This document shows, piece after piece, positions 58,618-64,000 of a DNA stretch of 64,000 nt. Numbering within the stretch: the stretch's first letter is position 1; the number at the start of each line of letters is the position of its first letter. The notes beneath the pieces are model-generated. The model saw only the letters and a program-made list of their open reading frames with translations, had not been told where the DNA came from and searched no databases. The DNA comes from Asanoa ferruginea (GTDB lineage Bacteria > Actinomycetota > Actinomycetes > Mycobacteriales > Micromonosporaceae): the NCBI RefSeq assembly GCF_003387075.1, contig NZ_QUMQ01000001.1:496001-560000 (forward strand), read 5' to 3'. Made by a program: the position numbers and the translations under genes.

Positions 58618-58767
58618 ATGTCGTCGGTTCAGGCAGTCCTTTACGTTCTCGCCGTCATCCTGATCGCGATAGCCGCCCTGCCCTTGCGCCCGCGCGGATT
58701 CTCGCCGGCTTTGCTGGGCGCGGCCCTCGCGCTGCTTGCATACGCCTGGCCGGTGATCACCGGCTGA
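58618..58767 (+). CDS. Small membrane protein (49 aa)
   Basis: Start ATG 58618, with AAGGGAGA upstream. MSSVQAVLYVLAVILIAIAA begins a first helix, and a second (PALLGAALALLAYAWPVI) follows after a short PLRPRGFS turn, so it is a two-helix hairpin membrane protein. No family is assigned, but similar short proteins are common in actinobacteria. It stands between the hemerythrin and the methyltransferase. Confidence 0.7.
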   Translation: MSSVQAVLYVLAVILIAIAALPLRPRGFSPALLGAALALLAYAWPVITG

Positions 58768-58799
58768 CGGCGCGGGCTTCATCTCCTAGGGTGTTGGCC

Positions 58800-59552
58800 G
58801 TGACCATCGACGCCCGTCGCCTGTCGTTCGGCGCCGCCGCCGCGGAATACGACCGCGCCCGGCCGACCTACCCGGCGGCGGCGCTGACCTGGACGCTCGC
58901 CCCGCTGGGGGCCGGGCGGCTGCGGGTCGTGGACCTGGGCGCGGGCACCGGGCTGCTGAGCCGGGTAATCGCCGCCGCGGGGCATGAGGTGGTTCCGGTC
59001 GAGCCCGACCCGGGCATGCGGGCGCAGCTCGACGCCGCCACGCCGGGCGTCCGCGCGCTCGCCGGGTCGGCCGAAGCCATCCCGGTGCCCGATGCCAGCG
59101 TGGATGCGGTGCTCGCCGGAACGGCCTACCACTGGTTCGATCCGGAGTTGGCGCACCCGGAAATGGCCAGGGTCCTGCGGCCGGGCGGCGTGCTGGCCGC
59201 GATCTGGAACGATCGCGACAAGACGACGGCGTGGGTCGCGGAGCTGTCCCGGCTCATCGCGACCCACCAGCGCGTGTCCGGCCGACGCGCCGAGCTCGAC
59301 GAGTCGCGCAGCTTCGGACCGCTCTTCGACGACCTGACCAGACAACAGTTCCCGCACGCCGTGCGGCAAAGCCCACAGGGAATCGCCGACCTGGTCGCCT
59401 CCCGGTCCAACTACCTGACCGCGACGCCGGCCAAGCAGCGCCTGATCCTTGGCCAGATCGCCGAACTCTGTGCCACCCACCCGCAACTCGCCGGCCGGGA
59501 CACCTTCGACCTGCCCTACCTGACGACCGTCTACCGGGCCATCAGGGTCTAG
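58800..59552 (+). CDS. Class I SAM-dependent methyltransferase (UbiE/COQ5-like)
   Basis: 250 residues. SAM motif I VVDLGAGTGLLSRVI (about 44-58), then VVPVEPDPGMRAQL (motif II), VLAGTAYHWFDPE and RVLRPGGVLAAIWNDRD. The N-terminal FGAAAAEYDRARPTYP is typical of the group of small-molecule methyltransferases. The GTG at 58800 lies ten bases after a CTAGGG; a leaderless or weak start. The substrate is unknown. It converges with the SDR gene. Confidence 0.9.
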   Translation: MTIDARRLSFGAAAAEYDRARPTYPAAALTWTLAPLGAGRLRVVDLGAGTGLLSRVIAAAGHEVVPVEPDPGMRAQLDAATPGVRALAGSAEAIPVPDASVDAVLAGTAYHWFDPELAHPEMARVLRPGGVLAAIWNDRDKTTAWVAELSRLIATHQRVSGRRAELDESRSFGPLFDDLTRQQFPHAVRQSPQGIADLVASRSNYLTATPAKQRLILGQIAELCATHPQLAGRDTFDLPYLTTVYRAIRV

Positions 59553-59564
59553 TTCTTGAGCGCC

Positions 59565-60428
59565 TTATAGGGGAAACGTCGTGCCCGTGAGCTGCTCGGA
59601 AAGCGACCACAGCCGCGCGGCGAGTTGCGGGTCCTGGGCAGCGGTGGAGCGGCCGATGAGTTCGGGCGCTCCGCGCATATGCCCGAGATGGCTGGGTCCC
59701 GCGAAGCTGTTGCCCGGTAGGTCGGCGACAGCCGCGTAAAGGACCGGTAGCGCGCCGGCGTCGGGTTTCTGCGCCAGCAGGCGCACCAGGATCTGGGTCC
59801 TGCGGCCGCTGTCGCTGTAGATCCCGGTCGCCAGGAAGCCCGGATGCGCCGCCTCGGCCAGCACGGTCGACCCGGCGGCGGCGAGGCGGCGCTGGAGCTC
59901 CGCGGTGAACAGCAGGTTGGCGAGCTTGGAACGGTTGTAGGCGGTCGACCGCTCGTAGGGATGCCGTTCGTCGTTCGGGTCGTCGAAGTCGATCCGGCCC
60001 AGCCGCTCGGCTTGCGAGGCGACGGTCACCACCCGGTCAGTGACGTTGCACAGCAACAGGTTGGTGAGCGCGAACGGTCCAAGATGGTTGGTGCCGAACT
60101 GGAGCTCGAAACCGTCGGCGGTGCGGCGTAACTCCGGCACCGCTACGGCGGCGTTGTTGATCAGCAGGTCGATCGGGCCCTGCCAGCCGGCGGCGAACGC
60201 CCGCACGGAATCGAGCGACGCGAGGTCGATCGTCCGCACCTCCGTCTCGCCGGGGATCGAGTCGGCCGCGGCGCGGCCCTTCTCCGCGTTGCGGACCGCG
60301 AAGACGACCCGTGCCCCGGCCCCGGCCAACGCACGGGCGGTCTCCAGACCGAGGCCCCCGTTGGCGCCGGTCACGATCGCTGTGCGGCCGGAAAGGTCTG
60401 GGACGTCGGCGGTGGTGAACTTGGTCAT
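59565..60428 (-). CDS. SDR-family oxidoreductase (retinol-dehydrogenase-like)
   Basis: 287 residues. TGANGGLGLETA (TGxxxGxG, residues about 19-30), NNAAV (about 89-93) and the catalytic Y-x-x-x-K in YNRSKLANLL (about 163-167) define a classical or atypical short-chain dehydrogenase of the WWOX/retinol dehydrogenase-like group. NAD(P)H-dependent. The ATG at 60428 is used. The gap of 235 bp to the divergent secreted hydrolase holds a promoter region and nothing else seen. Confidence 0.9.
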   Translation of the reverse strand: MTKFTTADVPDLSGRTAIVTGANGGLGLETARALAGAGARVVFAVRNAEKGRAAADSIPGETEVRTIDLASLDSVRAFAAGWQGPIDLLINNAAVAVPELRRTADGFELQFGTNHLGPFALTNLLLCNVTDRVVTVASQAERLGRIDFDDPNDERHPYERSTAYNRSKLANLLFTAELQRRLAAAGSTVLAEAAHPGFLATGIYSDSGRRTQILVRLLAQKPDAGALPVLYAAVADLPGNSFAGPSHLGHMRGAPELIGRSTAAQDPQLAARLWSLSEQLTGTTFPL

Positions 60429-60663
60429 CGGATCCTCGGCTCAGCAACGGAAACACGCGGCAGCCATCGAGGCATCAAGAAACAGGATTACGCCGCGCGG
60501 CCTGCGCCGACGCCGCACTCGACAGATCCGCAACCTCGCACCGCGAACATACGGGCCATGAGCGGAAGGTCACGGCGAGATAACTCTGGGATACATAACC
60601 GCCAATGATCATTAGCATCAATGGCCAACCAGGCGGTCGCGTCTGGAGTTAGGTGGAGGTTGC

Positions 60664-62469
60664 ATGACCGTTCGGAGGAGGATGGCCTTGCCCGTCGCGG
60701 CGGCGGGTGCACTGGCCATCATCACGAGCCTCACCGCGGGCCTACCCTCGGTGGCACAGGCCGCCCCGGCGTCTGCCGCGGCTGGCGCCCCGATCACCCA
60801 CGAGGAAAACCCGCGGGTTCCCGAAGGGGCGGCGTGGACGGAGGCATACTTCCCGTCCTCGGACCGCAGCGGGGTCGAGCTGCACGCCGACGTGCTGCGC
60901 CCCGCTCACCTGCCGGCGCACGCGAAGACGCCGGTGATCCTGTCGGTGGGGCCCTACTTCTCGCACGCCGGCGAGACCTCCCCTGGCGGGTTTGACCAGG
61001 TCGGGCCGTCGCCGCGGTTCCAGGACCTGATCGACGGCGCGCAGCTCATGGAGCGTGGCTACACCTTCGTGATGGTCGACCTGCGTGGCTTCGGCGGCAG
61101 CACGGGATGCCTGGACTTCCTCGGCCCGGGCGAGCAGGCCGACATCAAGGCGGCCGTCGAGTGGACCGCTCGCCAGCCGTGGTCGACCGGCAAGGTCGGC
61201 ATGTACGGCAAGTCCTACGACGCCAACACCGGGCTGGCGGCCAACGTACTCAAACTCAAGCCCTTGAAAGCGATCGTCGCCCAGGAACCGACCTGGAACA
61301 GATACAACTACCTGTTCAGCAACGGAGTGCCGCGGTCCAACGCGACCAGCAGTCCGCGAAGCTACTACTCGATCGCGACGATGCCACAGCTGGTCGATGA
61401 CAGCGACCGCTACAAGGCGAACGCGGACTACGAGAAGAGCCACCCCGAGTGCCAGACCGACAATGCCACCAACACCCAGGACCCCGACCCGAAGTCGGCG
61501 TTCTGGCGCGCCCGTGACTTCGCCTCGCGCGCGGTCGGCACGCGTACCCCCTTGTTCGTCACGTCGGGCTTCATCGAGGACAACACCAAGCCCGAGGACA
61601 TGCAGAAATACCTGGCCAATCACCACGGCCCGGAGCGCGGCTGGCTCGGCCAGTGGGAGCACGTCCGCGGCAACGAGACCGACGACAACGGTCAGCTCAA
61701 GATGGGACGGGCCGGCTGGTTCGACGAAGTGATGCGCTTCTTCGACCAGCACCTGCGTGGCAGCAAGCCGTCGGTGCAGGACCCAGCGTTCTCGGTCGAG
61801 GACAGCCTCGGCAACTGGCGCGCCCAGCCGACCTGGCCGATGACCAACGACTCCTACACGGCGCGGCTGTCGCCCGGTCAATATGTCGACGACGGCGGTC
61901 AGGCCCAGGCGCAGCGCGCTGCCGAGCCGACGACAGGCTGGGACATCGAGTACGCGCCGCAGGCGGCCGCGCCAATGGCCGCACTGCTCGCGGACGCGCC
62001 GGGCAACAGCTACTGGACCTTCTCGACGCCAGCGTCGAAGCAGGTGCGGCTCACCGGCTCGCCGGAGCTCGCGCTGAAGACCAAGGGACAGGGCAATGTC
62101 TGGGTACGGCTGTGGGACGTCGCTCCGGACGGCAGGTCGACGATGTTCAACGAGATGGTCGCGGCGCTGAACGACAAGTCGACCTCGTTCGACCTGAAGG
62201 CGACGGATTGGACCTTCGAGCCGGGACACCGGCTGGGTGTCCAGATCGGAACCATCACCTCGCGAGGCTGGCGCCCGGTTCCCTCGGGTCAGACGATCAC
62301 CGTCACCGACGCCCGGCTCGGCATGGAAGTGCAGGATCCGCGGTTCGACTCCCCCACCCAGGGTGACCGATCGCCTTACCTGGACCGCTATATAGCGGCG
62401 AACACCGTGACGCTCGACGAAATCGGCGCCCCGACCTTCCCGCTGGACGTTTCGAAGCACCACCACTGA
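60664..62469 (+). CDS. Secreted CocE/NonD-family hydrolase (X-Pro dipeptidyl-peptidase-like)
   Basis: 601 residues. Signal peptide to about residue 34 (SVAQAA). The hydrolase domain has VMVDLRGFGGSTG and the nucleophile elbow GKSYDA with S184. The usual family sequence is GKSYDG, so the last glycine is changed. A long cap and a C-terminal jelly-roll (SPELALKTKGQGNVWVRLWD, from about 455) complete the CocE/X-Pro layout. It would hydrolyse esters or Pro-containing peptides outside the cell. GGAGG lies upstream of the ATG at 60664. Confidence 0.9.
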   Translation: MTVRRRMALPVAAAGALAIITSLTAGLPSVAQAAPASAAAGAPITHEENPRVPEGAAWTEAYFPSSDRSGVELHADVLRPAHLPAHAKTPVILSVGPYFSHAGETSPGGFDQVGPSPRFQDLIDGAQLMERGYTFVMVDLRGFGGSTGCLDFLGPGEQADIKAAVEWTARQPWSTGKVGMYGKSYDANTGLAANVLKLKPLKAIVAQEPTWNRYNYLFSNGVPRSNATSSPRSYYSIATMPQLVDDSDRYKANADYEKSHPECQTDNATNTQDPDPKSAFWRARDFASRAVGTRTPLFVTSGFIEDNTKPEDMQKYLANHHGPERGWLGQWEHVRGNETDDNGQLKMGRAGWFDEVMRFFDQHLRGSKPSVQDPAFSVEDSLGNWRAQPTWPMTNDSYTARLSPGQYVDDGGQAQAQRAAEPTTGWDIEYAPQAAAPMAALLADAPGNSYWTFSTPASKQVRLTGSPELALKTKGQGNVWVRLWDVAPDGRSTMFNEMVAALNDKSTSFDLKATDWTFEPGHRLGVQIGTITSRGWRPVPSGQTITVTDARLGMEVQDPRFDSPTQGDRSPYLDRYIAANTVTLDEIGAPTFPLDVSKHHH

Positions 62470-62480
62470 CCCGCTGAAGG

Positions 62481-62512
62481 CGGCCGCACCGGGCACCCTG
62501 CCGATGCGGCCG
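62481..62512. terminator. Hairpin between convergent genes
   Basis: CGGCCGCA (62481-62488) and TGCGGCCG (62505-62512) form an 8-bp stem with a 16-base loop between the stops at 62469 and 62513. Confidence 0.55.
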
Positions 62513-63364
62513 TCAGCGTGGTGGCGGTCCAAGCTCGCTGATCTGGTAACCGTTGGGGTATGAAGCGGTGGCAATGCCGTCCTCGAACATGCCCACCGGG
62601 CGAGGGCGGGCGAGATGACGGAGGATCAATGCGCGAGCACGCAGGCCGGCGTGCAGGCCCGCGCGCACCGGCCAGGCGGGCGTCGGGACGCCGGTTGCCG
62701 CGCGCAGCCGTTCGTCGTAGAGGGCGCTGACCAACGCGTCGCCGAGCGGGGCGAGCGCGCCCGGCAGCCGAGCCAGCAGCAGCATGCGGGTGGCCCGCTC
62801 GATGGCCGCCGCGTTCTCGTTGGGAAGCAACCGCGCCCGGTCGTAGGCGTCGAACCAGCGCTCCATCTCGGACAGTGAACCGGGAATGCCGGCCACGTTC
62901 ATCCGGTCGCCGAGCTCGCGATAGAACTCGTAGGTCGCGGCCCGCTCGTGGCAGCACGGCCGTCGCCACCCGTAGCGGTCGAGCCAGCGCAACGGCACGA
63001 CGGTCAGGCACGCCAGCACGTAGACGAACTCGTCGGAGGCGACGTTCCGGAACGGCCGGTGCAGCTGGTTCATCCGGCGGACGGCCGCGCGACCGCGGGG
63101 ATGGTCGAAGCCGTGCAGCACGATCTCGAACATCAGCAGGCCCGTGTCGTCGACCCGGCGCTGGGTGCGCTCCGTCAGCTCACCCGTGCCGGCCAGGATG
63201 GCCGCGACCGTCGGCGTGGAGAACGTGCGGTTGAAGGCCAGGTTGAGGGCCAGCTTCAGGTCCCACGGGAACTCGAACCGCAGCATCGCCCGATAGATCT
63301 CGACGTGGTCGCGCCGCGGATCGAGTGAGCGGACCCGCTCCAGGTTGCGGTATCGGTTCTTCAC
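62513..63364 (-). CDS. MpaB-family oxygenase (DUF2236 latex-clearing-protein-like)
   Basis: 283 residues from GTG 63364. It matches the oxygenase-MpaB/DUF2236 group: RFEFPWDLKLALNLAF, DTGLLMFEIVLHGFDHPRG, MNQLHRPFRNVASDEFVYVLACLTV (with the heme-coordinating-region His) and YRELGDRMNVAGIP. Relatives use a b-type heme to cleave or oxidise hydrophobic compounds. No signal peptide is visible. Twelve bases separate it from the next gene on the strand, so the two are probably co-transcribed. Confidence 0.87.
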   Translation of the reverse strand: MKNRYRNLERVRSLDPRRDHVEIYRAMLRFEFPWDLKLALNLAFNRTFSTPTVAAILAGTGELTERTQRRVDDTGLLMFEIVLHGFDHPRGRAAVRRMNQLHRPFRNVASDEFVYVLACLTVVPLRWLDRYGWRRPCCHERAATYEFYRELGDRMNVAGIPGSLSEMERWFDAYDRARLLPNENAAAIERATRMLLLARLPGALAPLGDALVSALYDERLRAATGVPTPAWPVRAGLHAGLRARALILRHLARPRPVGMFEDGIATASYPNGYQISELGPPPR

Positions 63365-63375
63365 CGGCTCCGAGG

Positions 63376-64000
63376 CTACGCGCCGCTGGTTGGGCGCTGT
63401 CCCTCGAGCCACTCGTCGAAAGTGGTCGGTGCGATGCGGGCGCCCTCGCTGGGCAACAGCACCGGGCCGGCCATGGCCGGGTCGAAGATGGCCGACCAGG
63501 TCGGCACGAGCTTGACCTGGTGGCCGCGCGCCTCGTTGGTGCGGCGGGCCATGTCGACGAGGTCCTGCGGCTCCGGGCCGGCGACATCCGTGTAGCGGCC
63601 CTGCGGCTCGCCCACCGCGATCTCGGCGAGCACGTCGGCGACGTCCGCGGGCGCGATCGGCTGCACCAGCAGCGGTGCGATCGGCGCGACGCCGTCGCGC
63701 TCGGTCCAGCTCGCGACCATCGCGGCGAAGTCGTGGAACTGGGTGGCCGGGACGATCGTCCACGGCACCGGGCCCGCTTCCACCAGGCGCTCCTGCTCGC
63801 GCTTGCCGGCGTAGTGCGCGTTTCCCTCGACGCGATCGACCCCGACGATCGAGAGCAGCACGTGGTGCCGGACGCCGGCGCGGTGCTCGGCCGCGAGCAG
63901 GTTGCGGGTGGCCGTGCCGAACCACGCGACCGTCTCCGCGTGATCGGTCGCCGGGCCGTTGGTGACGTCGACGACCGCGTCGACGCCGGTCAGGGCCTGG
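63376..64000 (-). CDS. NAD(P)H-binding NmrA/SDR-like protein, N-terminus cut by the window edge
   Basis: The frame is open to the right edge (about 208 residues visible). The visible part has VDAVVDVTNGPATDHAE, LLSIVGVDR, YAGKREQERLVEAG (the Y-x-x-K of atypical SDRs) and WTIVPATQFHDF, the pattern of NmrA-like and NAD(P)-binding redox-sensor proteins. The N-terminal glycine-rich nucleotide loop is outside the window. It lies just upstream of the MpaB-family gene in the same direction. Confidence 0.85.
   Translation of the reverse strand, partial: QALTGVDAVVDVTNGPATDHAETVAWFGTATRNLLAAEHRAGVRHHVLLSIVGVDRVEGNAHYAGKREQERLVEAGPVPWTIVPATQFHDFAAMVASWTERDGVAPIAPLLVQPIAPADVADVLAEIAVGEPQGRYTDVAGPEPQDLVDMARRTNEARGHQVKLVPTWSAIFDPAMAGPVLLPSEGARIAPTTFDEWLEGQRPTSGA

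Noticed and set aside
60742-62574. 610-codon minus-strand frame opposite the CocE-like gene
   Set aside because: Antisense shadow of a strongly biased gene; no start signal and no domain.

Overview
The window is very GC-rich, with strong G/C bias at third codon positions, many GTG starts, short tail-to-tail CTAG overlaps between convergent genes, a conservon signalling operon, mycothiol-type enzymes, an F420/LLM-type flavin enzyme and a snapalysin protease. Together these point to a filamentous actinobacterium, most likely of the Micromonosporaceae (Asanoa, Actinoplanes or Micromonospora type). No rRNA, CRISPR array, transposase or integrase was seen. There is one tRNA, tRNA-Lys(CTT), at 38.84 kb.

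Layout. 0-5.1 kb: the tail of an MFS transporter, a TetR/SRPBCC pair with a clear palindromic operator, rnhA, a secreted alpha/beta hydrolase, a snapalysin-type metalloprotease and 1.3 kb of gene-free, repeat-rich DNA. 5.1-10 kb: a divergent uptake locus (ABC ATPase and LLM oxidoreductase leftward; binding lipoprotein and permease rightward) and a second, Leu/Ile/Val-type binding protein. 10.4-14.6 kb: a complete four-gene conservon (NIT-domain sensor kinase, roadblock, DUF742, GTPase). 14.6-23.5 kb: metabolic and secreted proteins, including a Xi-class GST-like reductase, an MFS exporter, a DUF305 lipoprotein, a PQGN-repeat surface protein and a chitin-type LPMO. 23.6-32.8 kb: ctaD, a TetR/FAD-monooxygenase pair, acetyl-CoA synthetase, arsM/arsR, and a ThuA-like/Gfo-Idh pair. 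32.8-38.8 kb: an XRE-ImmA two-gene operon, two paralogous lipoprotein L,D-transpeptidases and a DUF2090 protein.

39-55 kb, downstream of tRNA-Lys, reads by eye as an accessory region, with less biased codons, orphan secreted proteins and unusual regulators. Its core is a GGDEF-EAL protein translationally coupled to an alpha-oxoamine-synthase (CqsA/KBL-like) enzyme, followed by an XRE regulator, an ImmA-type protease and a membrane protein fused to a GPP34 (GOLPH3-like) domain. An 8-bp motif, GTTGACAG, recurs in both orientations with two fixed spacings at five places in this region. One place is in front of a degraded second copy of the XRE gene, and three are followed at a fixed distance by a very short reading frame. 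This is the best candidate here for an undescribed signalling or regulatory system.

55-64 kb returns to ordinary chromosomal content: a NiCoT nickel/cobalt permease with a possible Ni-responsive operator, a gene remnant and an RcnA-like permease, a steroid-5-alpha-reductase-like protein, a hemerythrin, a methyltransferase, an SDR, a secreted CocE/NonD hydrolase, an MpaB-family oxygenase and an NmrA-like protein cut by the window edge.

A family of four 64-65 nt nested hairpins (386-449 and three tandem copies at 22511-22724) is another notable signal, because the outer stem of one copy has changed on both sides and still pairs perfectly.
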